This document shows positions 1 through 8,881 of a stretch of 64,000 nt of DNA, in pieces. Numbering within the stretch: the first letter of the stretch is position 1; every line of letters begins with the position of its first letter. The stretch is from contig NZ_JBHSWE010000001.1 of assembly GCF_042661465.1 (NCBI RefSeq), positions 3,224,001 through 3,288,000 on the forward strand. The letters run 5' to 3'. A program made the position numbers and the translations under genes. The stretch comes from Marinobacterium_A aestuariivivens (GTDB taxonomy: Bacteria > Pseudomonadota > Gammaproteobacteria > Pseudomonadales > Balneatricaceae). Below the pieces are notes generated by a model that was given only the letters and a program-made list of their open reading frames with translations, did not search any database and was not told where the DNA came from.

Positions 1-802
1 CGGCGGAGGCGTTGAGGGACAGCAGGTGCTGTTCGAACTGCGCCAGCGCGCGGCGTCCGGCGAAGCTGCCGCAGCCGCCGGCCTCGAGCACCGCGCGGGC
101 CCCCTGCTGCATCGCCTCGAGGCCGGCAAGACCGGCACGCGACAGCACGCAGGTATCGGTCAGTGCAGACATGATCGCCAGCAGCGCGTTGAGCCGTGCC
201 ACCGACTCGGAATCGCCAGAGGCGCGGCTTTGTCGCAGCGTTGGCAGACCGCGCTGGTGCAGGTGCGGGAAGCCCTGCTGGGCCTGTTCGCGAGCCCCTG
301 GCAGCCGGTACTTCCGGCACACCCGCTGGCCCTTGCTCTGGGTCTCGCTGCTCGGACAGTCGGGGTCCGGCAGCCGTGCCAGCTGCGCGGCGCGGTCGAA
401 CAATGCGGCTTCGCCGTTGGCTTCGTTAGCGGCCGCCGTAACCAGCAGTCCCAGGGCCCAGATGGCGCCACGATGAGTGTTGATGCCGCCGGTGACCGCC
501 ATCATTGCGGCTTCCGCATCCCGGCCCAGCTGGCCGATGCGGCGCCGCAGTTCGACGACGGGCGTCTGGGCCAGAGCGGCTTCCGCCATGCGTGCGAACC
601 AGGGCCGCAGGCTCCGGGCCGAGGCCAGCATCAGCGACAGGTTCATGTCGCTGTGGGCGCCGGTGCCGCGGCTGTCGACCAGCGCGGGCTTGGGGCTGAG
701 TCGGGCTTCCTGCTCCAGCGCCCAGCAGGCCAGCGCGCCAAGGTATTCGGCGCGCGGCGAGAGCGACTCGAGGGCAGCGACGTGTTGAGTGGCAGTCTGC
801 AT
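1..802 (-). CDS. mdcB: Triphosphoribosyl-dephospho-CoA synthase MdcB (3' end outside window)
   Basis: Makes the triphosphoribosyl-dephospho-CoA precursor of the prosthetic group carried by the malonate decarboxylase acyl-carrier subunit. The frame is open from ATG at 802 to the left edge, about 267 codons. It shows the family blocks PKPALVDSRGTGAHSDMN near residue 35, GGINTHRGAIWALGLL near 110 and SALTDTCVLSRAG near 215. It starts 5 bases after the restored stop of mdcA, as expected for an mdc operon. No frameshift is visible in the part present. The remaining mdc genes should lie to the left of the window. Confidence 0.9.
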   Translation of the reverse strand, partial: MQTATQHVAALESLSPRAEYLGALACWALEQEARLSPKPALVDSRGTGAHSDMNLSLMLASARSLRPWFARMAEAALAQTPVVELRRRIGQLGRDAEAAMMAVTGGINTHRGAIWALGLLVTAAANEANGEAALFDRAAQLARLPDPDCPSSETQSKGQRVCRKYRLPGAREQAQQGFPHLHQRGLPTLRQSRASGDSESVARLNALLAIMSALTDTCVLSRAGLAGLEAMQQGARAVLEAGGCGSFAGRRALAQFEQHLLSLNASA

Positions 803-807
803 CGGGA

Positions 808-2468
808 TCACCAGTTGCGAAATTTTGCGGGGGCTGGTAGAGGCCGCCAGACCAGCGTTCCAGTTCGCCGATGCTGCGCGCGGCAAGCAGGTCGCGGCTG
901 GCGACGTTGCGGCGGATGCCAAGGTCTTCGGGGTAGGCGACCAGACCGTCGGCGCGCAGCTGTGCCGTGACCGCCGGGTCGCGCTTGAGGCCGATCGGAG
1001 TGACGCCGGCGACCGCGGCGATCATGGCGCGGCGCTGTTCCAGCGACTGCGCCCTGTAGAGGTAGGCGATACCCTCTTCGGTCAGCACATGGGTGACATC
1101 GCTGGCGTAGATCATCACCGGCGCCAGCGGCATCCGGTAGTCGCGGGCCATCGCCAGCGCATCCAGCTCCTCGACCAGCGTCGGCTTGGCGCTGTCCTGG
1201 AAGGTCTCGACCATCTGCACCACCAGTTTGCGGCCCTTGCTGAGCAGGTGATCGTCGGGTTTCATGTCGAGCCAGGCAGGGGAGGAGTGTCTTCGGCCGC
1301 CCGGGTCATGGCCCATGTTGGGCGCGCCGCCGAAACCGGCGAGGCGACCGCGGGTCACAGTGGAGGAGTTGCCGTCGCCGTCGACCTGCAGGGTGGAGCC
1401 GATGAACATGTCGACGGCATACTGGCCAGCCAGCTGGCAGAAGGCGCGGTTGGAGCGCATCGAACCGTCTTTGCCGGTGAAGAAGATGTCGGGGCGGGCG
1501 GCGATGTAGTCTTCCATGCCCAGTTCCGTGCCGAAGCAGTGCACACTCTCCACCCAGCCGCTCTCGATCGCCGGGATCAGCGTCGGGTGGGGGTTGAGCG
1601 TCCAGTGGCGGCAGATCTTGCCCTTGAGACCGAGGGACTCGCCGTAGGTCGGCAGCAGCAGCTCGATGGCGGCGGTGTTGAAGCCGATGCCGTGGTTGAG
1701 CGACTGCACCTGGTGACGCTCGTAGATGCCGCGGATCGCCATCATGCCCATCAGCACGTGGACGTCGGTGACCAGGCGCGGGTCGCGGGTGAACAGCGGT
1801 TCGATGAAGAACGGCTGATCGGCCTCGACAATGTAGTCGACCCAGGACGCGGGAATGTCGACGCGCGGCAGATCCGAGACGTCATCGACGATCTCGTTGA
1901 CCTGGAAGATGACGATGCCGTCACGAAAGGCCGTGGCCTCGGCCAGCGCCGGGGTGTCTTCGGTGCTCGGACCGGTGTAAATGTTGCCGGCACGGTCCGC
2001 CTTGAAGCCGGCGAGCAGTGCGACGCGCGGATTGAGGTCGACGAACAGCCGGGCATAGAGCTCGATGTAGGTGTGGATGGCGCCGACTTCGAGCAGCCCG
2101 TCCTCCATCAACTGACCGATGCGCAGGCTCTGGGGGCCGGAGAAGGAGAAGTCCAGCTTGCGGGCGATGCCCTTTTCGAACAGGTCCAGGTGCTCCGGGC
2201 GGCCCACGCTGGGCATCACCATGTGCAGGTTATTGACGACGTCGGGGCTGACCCCGGCCAGAGAGCGGGACAGGAAGTCGGCCTGCTTCTGGTTGTTGCC
2301 TTCCAGGACGACCTTGTCGCCGGGACGCAGCAGCCGTTCCAGCGCTGCCTTGATGGCGTCGGTGGGGATGACGACGCCGTCGGCGAGTCCGTCGAGCCCG
2401 GCCATGCGGCCGTGTTTGTCCTGGCGACGGCTGTGCCAGTTGACCGAGGGTTCCGCAGGTGCGTGCAT
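808..2468 (-). CDS. mdcA: Malonate decarboxylase alpha subunit (acetyl-S-ACP:malonate ACP transferase)
   Basis: Transfers the acyl-carrier protein between acetyl and malonyl forms, the first step of malonate decarboxylation to acetate and CO2. The start at 2468 is preceded by AGAGGA at good distance; an upstream in-frame ATG at 2504 lacks this. The protein matches MdcA throughout and is about 553 residues, the usual length, once one base is restored. As given, the G5 run at 829-833 throws the end out of frame. One more base gives the family ending ...PPAKFRNW and a TGA at 810-808, directly before mdcB. The loss is most likely a sequencing error. The gene diverges from a LysR regulator. Confidence 0.93.
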
Positions 2469-2538
2469 GGGAGGTCCTCTGCTGTGTTGTTGTAGGGTCC
2501 ACACTAAAAGCGGGGCCGGAAACCATCAATCAAGCCTG

Positions 2539-2567
2539 TTGACGGACCGTTACTCTGAGGGTAATGA
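2539..2567 (+). promoter_or_regulatory. Probable sigma-70 promoter of the LysR regulator gene
   Basis: TTGACG (2539-2544), a 17-base spacer and TAATGA (2562-2567). Transcription would begin near 2574, downstream of the ATG at 2564, which argues for the TTG start at 2612. The promoter lies in the divergent gap with mdcA, so the LysR operator is probably here too. Confidence 0.55.
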
Positions 2568-2611
2568 TTGGGGTGCGCCTGATCGGAGCCATCGTGGCAA
2601 GGAGTGGAAAA

Positions 2612-3532
2612 TTGCTCGACGACACCCTGACGCTGAAGAAACTCGAGATCTTCCTGGCGTTTATGAAGGTCGGTACCCTGGCGGAAGCGGCGGAAAAGCT
2701 GAACATGAGCACGGTCAGCGTACACCGCGCCATCCACTCGCTCGAGGAGGGACTCAAGTGTCCGCTGTTCCGGCAGGAGGGACGGTTGCTGGTGCCGCTG
2801 CCCAGCGCCCGGGTGCTGGAGGAGCGGGCCGAGCAGGCGGTGCTGGCACTGGATGAGGCGGTCAAGGCGACGCGGGAAACCGCCGGTATCTATTCCAACC
2901 AGTTCAAGCTCGGTGCGCTCTATTCGCTGACGCTGAATACGGTGCCGCGGCTGATCGCCGGGCTCAAGCTGCGCAAGGGTGACCTCAACATCGAGCTGAC
3001 CCTCGACTCCAACGAGGTGCTGTTCCGCAAGCTCAAGGCATTGGAGCTCGATGCCATCCTGGTATCACTCGAGCCGGATTTTCGTGACGACGACTACACC
3101 TGTCTGCCGCTGTTCAGCGACGAGGTGCTGCTGGCCGTACCCGCCGACGCGAACTTGAGCGCGCTCGAGGCATTGGATCTTGCCGACTTGAGGGACCAAA
3201 CCTTCGTCACCCTGACCCGCGGCTTCGCTACCTACCGAGACAGTTTCAAGGCGTTCGAGCGCGCAGGCTTCGAGCCCAATGTGGTGATGGAGGTCAGCGA
3301 TATCTTCTCGCTGATCAGCATGGTCAGCGCCAGCGTCGGCTACGCGCTCCTGCCGCGTCGGGTCGAGGCGGTGTTCGAGAACAAGATCCGCATGCTACCG
3401 CTAAAAGGACTCGAGGATATCCGTCAAAACATCGCCATGGTGTGCCTGGCCAGCCGCGAGCGGGATCCGCGCATCCTCAACTGCATCGCCGAGTGCCGCG
3501 CCTATGCCAGGCAGCACGAGGCGGACGCGTAG
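2612..3532 (+). CDS. mdcR: LysR-family regulator, probable malonate utilisation regulator MdcR
   Basis: LysR-type activator with an N-terminal winged helix-turn-helix (KKLEIFLAFMKVGTLAEAA, then the recognition helix around STVSVHRAIHSLE) and a periplasmic-binding-like effector domain from about residue 90. I chose TTG at 2612 because AAGGAG (2599-2604) lies 7 bases ahead; this gives 306 residues, close to known MdcR proteins. A longer reading from ATG 2564 would start inside the predicted -10 element. The position divergent to mdcA suggests it activates the mdc operon in response to malonate; that role is inferred from context. Confidence 0.85.
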   Translation: MLDDTLTLKKLEIFLAFMKVGTLAEAAEKLNMSTVSVHRAIHSLEEGLKCPLFRQEGRLLVPLPSARVLEERAEQAVLALDEAVKATRETAGIYSNQFKLGALYSLTLNTVPRLIAGLKLRKGDLNIELTLDSNEVLFRKLKALELDAILVSLEPDFRDDDYTCLPLFSDEVLLAVPADANLSALEALDLADLRDQTFVTLTRGFATYRDSFKAFERAGFEPNVVMEVSDIFSLISMVSASVGYALLPRRVEAVFENKIRMLPLKGLEDIRQNIAMVCLASRERDPRILNCIAECRAYARQHEADA

Positions 3533-3740
3533 GTTGGGGTCTAGCGGCGCAGCCGCGTAACCCAACAAACCTTACAAACTCTACATGCGCGAGTATCCGT
3601 CTTGCGCTGCGTGCTGGGCCTGGACGATGGGTTGCGCTTCGCTCCACCGCATCCTACGAAAAGTGCGATGCCGCAGGCGCCGCTGGTGCCGGGTGAGGTG
3701 TTGGGTTACGGCCCTGAGGGCCTAAACCCAAACTACGATC
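3530..3740. repeat. Cluster of three imperfect palindromic intergenic repeats
   Basis: Between the LysR gene and ybiT lie three short inverted repeats of one family: about 3530-3568 (TAGGTTGGGG ... AACCCAACA), 3626-3663 (GATGGGTTGCG ... ATCCTACG) and 3699-3740 (TGTTGGGTTACG ... AAACCCAAACTACG). Related copies occur at 5568, 46080, 46193, 46355 and 63013. No gene is seen in 3533-3919. Confidence 0.7.
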
Positions 3741-3808
3741 TGCGAAGATCACCGTGCGTCCCGGTTGGACAGGGCCAAGCCGCTGACGAATTTTTAACCG
3801 CCCGCTCA

Positions 3809-3837
3809 TTGGTTGAGGCGGCTGTCTGTGGCATAAT
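3809..3837 (+). promoter_or_regulatory. Probable sigma-70 promoter of ybiT
   Basis: TTGGTT (3809-3814), exactly 17 bases, then CATAAT (3832-3837). It would give a leader of about 75 bases before the chosen ybiT start. Confidence 0.5.
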
Positions 3838-3919
3838 GCGCGCCGTTTTTCCGCACTTTGCAGATCGTACATCATCGGATCTGTCGTCTTTCCACGTTCA
3901 ATCTAATTGGTACAAATCA

Positions 3920-5509
3920 TTGCTGACTACTGCGAACATCACCATGCAGTTCGGCGCTAAGCCGCTGTTTGAAAACGTCTCCGTCAAGTTCGGCGAGGGC
4001 AACCGCTATGGCCTGATCGGCGCCAACGGTTGCGGCAAGTCCACCTTCATGAAAATCCTTGGCGGCGATCTCGAGCCTTCGGCCGGCAATGTGTCCAAGG
4101 ACCCGAACGAGCGTATCGGCAAGTTGCGTCAGGATCAGTTCGCCTACGAAGAGTACAGCGTGGTCGATACCGTGATCATGGGTCACGAAGAGCTGTGGAA
4201 GGTGAAGGCCGAGCGCGATGCGATCTATGCCAACCCCGACATGACCGAGGAAGACGGCATCCGCGCCGCGGAACTCGAAGCGGAGTTCGCGGAAATGGAC
4301 GGTTACACCGCCGAATCCCGTGCCGGGGAACTGCTGCTGGGCGTCGGCATCCCGGTGGAGCAGCATTTCGGCCCGATGAGTGAAATCGCGCCGGGCTGGA
4401 AGCTGCGTGTACTGCTGGCGCAGGTGCTGTTCTCCGACCCCGATATCATGCTGCTCGACGAGCCGACCAACAACCTGGATATCAACACCATCCGCTGGCT
4501 CGAAGGGGTGCTCAACGAGCGCAACTGCACCATGATCATCATTTCCCATGATCGCCACTTCCTCAACAGCGTCTGCACCCATATGGCGGACGTGGACTAC
4601 GGCGAAGTGCGGATCTACCACGGCAACTACGACGAGTACATGACCGCCTCGACCCAGGCGCGCGAGCGCATGCAGGCGGACAACGCCAAGAAGAAGGCAC
4701 AGATCGCCGATCTCAAGGCCTTCGTCAGCCGCTTCTCGGCCAATGCCTCGAAGTCCAAGCAGGCGACGTCCCGCGCCAAGCAGATCGACAAGATCAAGCT
4801 GGACGAGATCAAGCCGTCCAGCCGCCAGAGCCCCTTCATCCGCTTCGAGCAGGACAAGAAGCTGCACCGTACCGCCCTGGAGGTGGAAGGCCTGGCGAAA
4901 AGCTTCGACGAGGCGCTGTTCTCCGGTCTCAACCTGCACGTTGGCGTCGGTGAGCGCATCGCCATCATCGGCCCCAACGGCATCGGCAAATCGACACTGC
5001 TGAAGTGCCTGGTCGGCGATCTGGAGCCCAACAAAGGCACCATCAAGTGGTCCGAGAACAGCAGTATCGGCTACTACGCCCAGGATCACGCCCACGAGTT
5101 CGAGAAGGATTCCAACCTCTACGACTGGATGTCGCGCTGGGGACAGGAAGGGGACGACGAGCAGGTGATTCGCGGCACCCTCGGCCGCATGCTGTTTTCG
5201 CAGAAGGAGATCGGCAAGTCGGTGAAGGTGATTTCCGGTGGCGAGCAGGGCCGCATGCTGTTCGGCAAGCTGATGCTGCAGCGTCCCAATATCCTGGTGA
5301 TGGACGAGCCGACCAACCACATGGACATGGAGTCGATCGAGTCGCTGAACCTGGCGCTGGAAAACTACGAAGGCACGCTGCTGTTCGTCAGCCACGACCG
5401 CGAGTTCGTCTCGTCACTGGCCACCCGGATCATCGAGCTGACGCCCACCGGCATCGTCGACTTCCACGGTACCTACGAGGATTACCTGCGTAGCCAGGAA
5501 GCCGCCTGA
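3920..5509 (+). CDS. ybiT: ABC-F family ATPase YbiT
   Basis: Soluble ABC-F protein with two ATPase domains and no membrane segments; family members act on ribosomes. The first Walker A is GANGCGKST near residue 37, with LLDEPTNNLD as Walker B. The second is GPNGIGKST near 350, with ISGGEQGR and VMDEPTNHMD. The TTG start at 3920 gives MLTTANITMQFG, aligning with the YbiT N-terminus, and 529 residues against 530 in E. coli; the upstream open frame holds the promoter and repeats. No good Shine-Dalgarno sequence is visible. The frame is intact and the gene converges on argD. Confidence 0.93.
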   Translation: MLTTANITMQFGAKPLFENVSVKFGEGNRYGLIGANGCGKSTFMKILGGDLEPSAGNVSKDPNERIGKLRQDQFAYEEYSVVDTVIMGHEELWKVKAERDAIYANPDMTEEDGIRAAELEAEFAEMDGYTAESRAGELLLGVGIPVEQHFGPMSEIAPGWKLRVLLAQVLFSDPDIMLLDEPTNNLDINTIRWLEGVLNERNCTMIIISHDRHFLNSVCTHMADVDYGEVRIYHGNYDEYMTASTQARERMQADNAKKKAQIADLKAFVSRFSANASKSKQATSRAKQIDKIKLDEIKPSSRQSPFIRFEQDKKLHRTALEVEGLAKSFDEALFSGLNLHVGVGERIAIIGPNGIGKSTLLKCLVGDLEPNKGTIKWSENSSIGYYAQDHAHEFEKDSNLYDWMSRWGQEGDDEQVIRGTLGRMLFSQKEIGKSVKVISGGEQGRMLFGKLMLQRPNILVMDEPTNHMDMESIESLNLALENYEGTLLFVSHDREFVSSLATRIIELTPTGIVDFHGTYEDYLRSQEAA

Positions 5510-5521
5510 TCCCGGGACGGG

Positions 5522-5606
5522 CGTGGGAGCGGCGCCCCGCCGCGAAGATTGCTATCGGGTATTTTTTGTAGGTTGGGTCAAGCCGCGTAGCGGCGGACCC
5601 AACACC
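5522..5606. repeat. REP-like palindrome plus GTAGGTTGGG-type palindrome
   Basis: Between the convergent ends of ybiT and argD. Bases 5524-5548 carry a GGAGCGGCGCCCCG...CGCGAA element related to those at 20034-20118 and 41621-41650. Bases 5568-5606 carry a GTAGGTTGGGT ... GGACCCAACA inverted repeat. Either could form a hairpin at the shared 3' ends. Confidence 0.65.
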
Positions 5607-5609
5607 GCT

Positions 5610-6779
5610 TCATACCTGTCGTTCGAGCAGCCCGCCCAGAAGGGTCAGCATCCTGTCCACCTCGGCTTCGCTGACGTTCAGTGCCGGCATGAGCCGCAGT
5701 GTATGGGGCCTGGGTGCGTTGATCAGCAGACCTGCATCGAACGCCGCCCGAGCCAGCGCGGCAGCATCGACGGCGCCGGTCTCAAGCGCGACCAGCAGCC
5801 CTTCGCCCCGTACCTTACCCAGACCGAACCGTAGCGACAGCGCTTCGAGACCGGCGACGAGCTGCTCGCTGCGCGCCTGTACCCGGTCCATAAATCCCGG
5901 AGCGGTTACAGCATCGAGCACCGCCAGCGCGGCCGCGCAGACCAGCGGGTTGCCGTTGAAGGTGCCGCCCTGGTCGCCATACTCGAAGCAGCAGGCGGAC
6001 GTCTTCGCCATCAGGGCGGCGATCGGTATGCCGCCGCCGAGCCCCTTGCCGAGGGTAACGACGTCCGGTTCGATGCCCTGGTGCTGATAGCAGAACAGGC
6101 TGCCCGTGCGGCCGATGCCGGTCTGCACTTCGTCGAGCATCAGCAGCAGGCCCTGCCTGTCGGCCAGCTGCCGCAGGCCCTGCAGGAAGGCGCTGCCCGC
6201 CGGGATTACGCCGGCCTCGCCCTGGATTGGCTCGAGCAGGATCGCCACGGTTTCGTCGTCGATGGAATGCTCAACGGCTGCCAGGTCGCCGTAGGGCACT
6301 TTGGTGAAGCCCGGTACCTTGGGATTGAACAGCGGTTCAAACGCCGGCTTGCCGGTGGCCGACATCGTCGCCAGGGTGCGGCCGTGGAAGCCGTTGTGGA
6401 AGGTGACGATCTTCCAGGCGCCGTTGCGGTGCTTCTGACCCCACTTTCTCGCCAGCTTGATCGCGCCTTCGTTGGCTTCGGCGCCGCTGTTGGCGAAGAA
6501 CGTCTGGTCCAGCCCGCTCAGCGCGGCCAGCCGGTTCGCCAGTTTCACTGCGGGCGCGTTGTAGAAGGCCGGACCGGGGTTTATCAGGCGTCGGCTCTGG
6601 GCGCAGATGGCGTCGCTGACGACACCGGGGCAGTGACCGAGGGTGTTGACCGCCCAGCCCTGGACGAAGTCCAGCCAGACGTTGTCCCGGTCGTCGTACA
6701 GGTAGCTGCCTTCGCCGCGTACGAAGGTGGTCTCGGGCCGTGCGGCGATCTGCATCAGGGCGCTGTATGGGTTTTGCAT
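5610..6779 (-). CDS. argD: Acetylornithine aminotransferase (class III PLP aminotransferase)
   Basis: Converts N-acetylglutamate semialdehyde to N-acetylornithine in arginine synthesis; family members often also serve as succinyl-diaminopimelate aminotransferase in lysine synthesis. The 389 residues are intact. Visible are NSGAEANEGAIKLAR near residue 95, the aspartate motif LMLDEVQTGIGRTG near 210 and the PLP lysine in TLGKGLGGGIP near 240. The start has GGAG 7 bases ahead. A same-strand promoter, arginine-rich short ORF and terminator-like hairpin lie upstream and may attenuate this gene. Confidence 0.92.
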   Translation of the reverse strand: MQNPYSALMQIAARPETTFVRGEGSYLYDDRDNVWLDFVQGWAVNTLGHCPGVVSDAICAQSRRLINPGPAFYNAPAVKLANRLAALSGLDQTFFANSGAEANEGAIKLARKWGQKHRNGAWKIVTFHNGFHGRTLATMSATGKPAFEPLFNPKVPGFTKVPYGDLAAVEHSIDDETVAILLEPIQGEAGVIPAGSAFLQGLRQLADRQGLLLMLDEVQTGIGRTGSLFCYQHQGIEPDVVTLGKGLGGGIPIAALMAKTSACCFEYGDQGGTFNGNPLVCAAALAVLDAVTAPGFMDRVQARSEQLVAGLEALSLRFGLGKVRGEGLLVALETGAVDAAALARAAFDAGLLINAPRPHTLRLMPALNVSEAEVDRMLTLLGGLLERQV

Positions 6780-6891
6780 CTTGTCTCCGGATTGATCGGG
6801 TGGATTACTTGGGTGACGCCGGCCGGCGTCTCCCCTTTCTGAATCCCCGATGTGCCCCCGGAGTGCGCGCCTGCGTGCCCCTGTACAAACG

Positions 6892-6920
6892 AAAAGGCCA
6901 CCGGGGATACCGATGGCCTT
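6892..6920 (-). terminator. Hairpin with U-rich tail on the minus strand, upstream of argD
   Basis: Read on the minus strand, AAGGCCATCG pairs with CGGTGGCCTT around a short loop and is followed by TTCGTTT. It ends about 110 bases before the argD start, in the same orientation, and no other minus-strand gene lies upstream for it to terminate. This fits an attenuator in the argD leader or the end of a small RNA. Confidence 0.5.
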
Positions 6921-6949
6921 CTGTCGACTCGTGCGCCTGTATCTACGGA

Positions 6950-7045
6950 TCAGGCGGCTTTCGCGGTGTCAGACGGGCAGGGGCGATCCCACAGCGTGCT
7001 GTGAAGTCGTCGTGCCTGTCGTCGGAGCGAAACTGAAGTCGTCAT
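6950..7045 (-). CDS. Candidate 31-residue arginine-rich leader peptide upstream of argD
   Basis: Short ORF starting MTTSVSLRRQARRLH and ending DTAKAA. It holds five arginines, four of them CGA codons in two tandem pairs within six codons (7024-7007). It ends about 30 bases before the hairpin at 6892-6920. A good minus-strand promoter lies at 7124-7152. No convincing Shine-Dalgarno sequence is seen, so it may not be translated. The function as an arginine-sensing leader is a hypothesis from position and codon content. Confidence 0.25.
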   Translation of the reverse strand: MTTSVSLRRQARRLHSTLWDRPCPSDTAKAA

Positions 7046-7123
7046 GCCACGCAGTATTGCAGAGATCGCGGCCGCTGAAAACAGTCTTGAGTACACTCCG
7101 TCGGAGCGCGCCCGGGTGCGAAA

Positions 7124-7152
7124 CCTATACTGAGCTGAGTATCCCACCGCAA
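7124..7152 (-). promoter_or_regulatory. Minus-strand promoter reading towards argD
   Basis: On the minus strand: TTGCGG (7152-7147), 17 bases, TATAGG (7129-7124). It overlaps the ribosome-binding region of the divergent catalase-like gene, so the two may compete or be co-regulated. Confidence 0.45.
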
Positions 7153-7166
7153 CGGAGGTGTCGAAC

Positions 7167-8177
7167 ATGAGCAGGAGAGGACGGACGGCCCTGGTGCTGG
7201 CGTCGGCAATGACCCTTGGGACGATGCCGGCCGGCGTCGGTCTGGCGGCGGAGGGCGACGTCGACCCGGTCCGGATGATCGAAGCGATGGAGGCCGCGTT
7301 CGGCGTCACGCCCGGCCATCGCCGGAATCATATCAAGGGGACCTGCGCTGTCGGCGAATTCGTCGGCCAGGCGTCGGCGCGCCGGTACAGCCGTTCGCCG
7401 CTCTTCAGCGGCGAGGCGATACCGGTAATCGGACGTTTTTCGCTCGGCGGCGGCAACCCCGGCGCCAGCGACGCCGACAAGGGCGTCAGGGGCATGGCAT
7501 TGCAGTTCCAGCTGCCGGGCGGCGGCCTGCAGCAGATGGCGATGATCAATGTGCCGGTTTTCGGCGCGGCCGAGCCGAAAACCTTCCACGACATGCTGGT
7601 GGCACTGCAGCCGGATCCGGCGACCGGAAAACGCGATCCCGAACGTTTCCGGGCGTTTGTCGACAGCCATCCCGATTTTCACGGGCTGGCCGAATACAAC
7701 AGCCGCCACAATCCTCCGCCGAGTTACGCCGACAGCCGCTACTTCAGTCTGCATGCCTTCCGCTTCGTCAACGGCGATGGGGAGAAAACCCTGGTGCGCT
7801 GGTACTTCCAGCCACGGGACGGGGTCAAGGAACTCAGCGATGCCGAACGTGAAGCCGCACCCGATGATTTTCTCGAGTCGGAATTGATCGGCCGAACCGA
7901 AAAGGCCCCTGTCGAGTGGGATATGGTTATCCGGATCGGGCAACCGGGCGATCCGGACACCGACCCCAGCAAGCCCTGGCCCGAAGACCGGGAAGAGGTC
8001 AAGGTCGGGGTCCTGACGCTGACCGACGCCATGCCGCAGGAACAGGGCCAATGCGGCCCGATCAACTTCGATCCGCTGGTGATAGCGGATGGCATTGAGG
8101 CGACGGACGACCCGGTATTGAAAGCCCGTTCCGCAGCGTACGCGATCTCGTTCGGCAAGCGCATTTCGGAGCAATAA
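7167..8177 (+). CDS. Exported catalase-related peroxidase (SrpA-like)
   Basis: Small heme catalase-family protein of 336 residues, shorter than true catalases. An N-terminal signal peptide (basic MSRRGR, hydrophobic stretch, GLAAEG cleavage region) predicts export to the periplasm. The distal-side pattern RRNHIKGTCAVGEF is near residue 52 and the C-terminal RSAAYAISFGKRI would hold the proximal tyrosine. The start at 7167 has CGGAGG 8 bases ahead. Members of this family act as organic-peroxide peroxidases; the substrate here is unknown. The frame is intact. Confidence 0.82.
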   Translation: MSRRGRTALVLASAMTLGTMPAGVGLAAEGDVDPVRMIEAMEAAFGVTPGHRRNHIKGTCAVGEFVGQASARRYSRSPLFSGEAIPVIGRFSLGGGNPGASDADKGVRGMALQFQLPGGGLQQMAMINVPVFGAAEPKTFHDMLVALQPDPATGKRDPERFRAFVDSHPDFHGLAEYNSRHNPPPSYADSRYFSLHAFRFVNGDGEKTLVRWYFQPRDGVKELSDAEREAAPDDFLESELIGRTEKAPVEWDMVIRIGQPGDPDTDPSKPWPEDREEVKVGVLTLTDAMPQEQGQCGPINFDPLVIADGIEATDDPVLKARSAAYAISFGKRISEQ

Positions 8178-8220
8178 CCGGCCATCAGCGGGTACAGTCC
8201 GGGTATTTTCGGGAGACCAA

Positions 8221-8799
8221 ATGGACAAGATCGAACAGATACTGAGCTTTATCGTCGAGATCGAAAAGCTCAAGGACGTACACCGCAAGACGCGGCCGGT
8301 GGGGCTGGAGCGCTACGAGAACTCGGCCGAGCACAGTTGGCATGTCTGCCTCACGGCACTGATGCTGAAGGACCATGCCAACGAACCGGTGGATATCGAC
8401 CGCGTCATCAAAATGCTGTTGATCCACGACCTCGGCGAAATCGATGCGGGCGATACCATCATCTATCAAAGCGAGACCGCCGGGAACAAGGCTGCGGAGG
8501 CGGCGGGCGTCGCACGTATACTGGGGCTGCTGCCGGATGGCAAGGGTAACGAGTACCTGACGCTCTGGCACGAGTTCGAGGCCGGCGAAACGGCCGATTC
8601 CCGCTATGCCCGCGCCATCGACCGCGTGCCGCCGCTGCTGCACAACCTCCACAGCGACGGCCACAGCTGGCGCGAGAACCGGGTGCCGAAGGAGAAGGTC
8701 TTCGCGCTCAATGCCCGCATCGGCCAGGGCAGCCAGGCGCTCTGGGAGACAATCCGGGCGCGGCTGGAGGAGGCCGTCGACAGGGGCGTGCTGAAGTAG
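8221..8799 (+). CDS. HD-domain hydrolase (YfbR-like, COG1896 type)
   Basis: A 192-residue metal-dependent phosphohydrolase. The metal ligands are visible: AEHSWH near residue 37, the HD pair in LLIHDLGEIDAGD near residue 77 and a later D in ARAIDRVPPLL. Relatives hydrolyse deoxynucleoside monophosphates; the substrate here is not known. GGGAG precedes the start. It follows the catalase-like gene by 43 bases in the same direction and could share its transcript. Confidence 0.82.
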   Translation: MDKIEQILSFIVEIEKLKDVHRKTRPVGLERYENSAEHSWHVCLTALMLKDHANEPVDIDRVIKMLLIHDLGEIDAGDTIIYQSETAGNKAAEAAGVARILGLLPDGKGNEYLTLWHEFEAGETADSRYARAIDRVPPLLHNLHSDGHSWRENRVPKEKVFALNARIGQGSQALWETIRARLEEAVDRGVLK

Positions 8800-8881
8800 G
8801 GACCGGCTAACGCCACAGCAGTGACTGGGACTGCTAGGCTGTCAGGTACAGCGGTACGACACTTTCCGACCAGGAGGCTGC

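Noticed and set aside
789..2495. 568-codon open frame opposite mdcA
   Set aside because: It is the antisense shadow of a strongly conserved gene in GC-rich DNA; the translation shows no family and low-complexity Ala/Gly/Val content.
2564..2611. ATG at 2564 as start of the LysR regulator
   Set aside because: It falls within the predicted -10 element and lacks a Shine-Dalgarno sequence; TTG at 2612 has AAGGAG 7 bases ahead and fits the family N-terminus.
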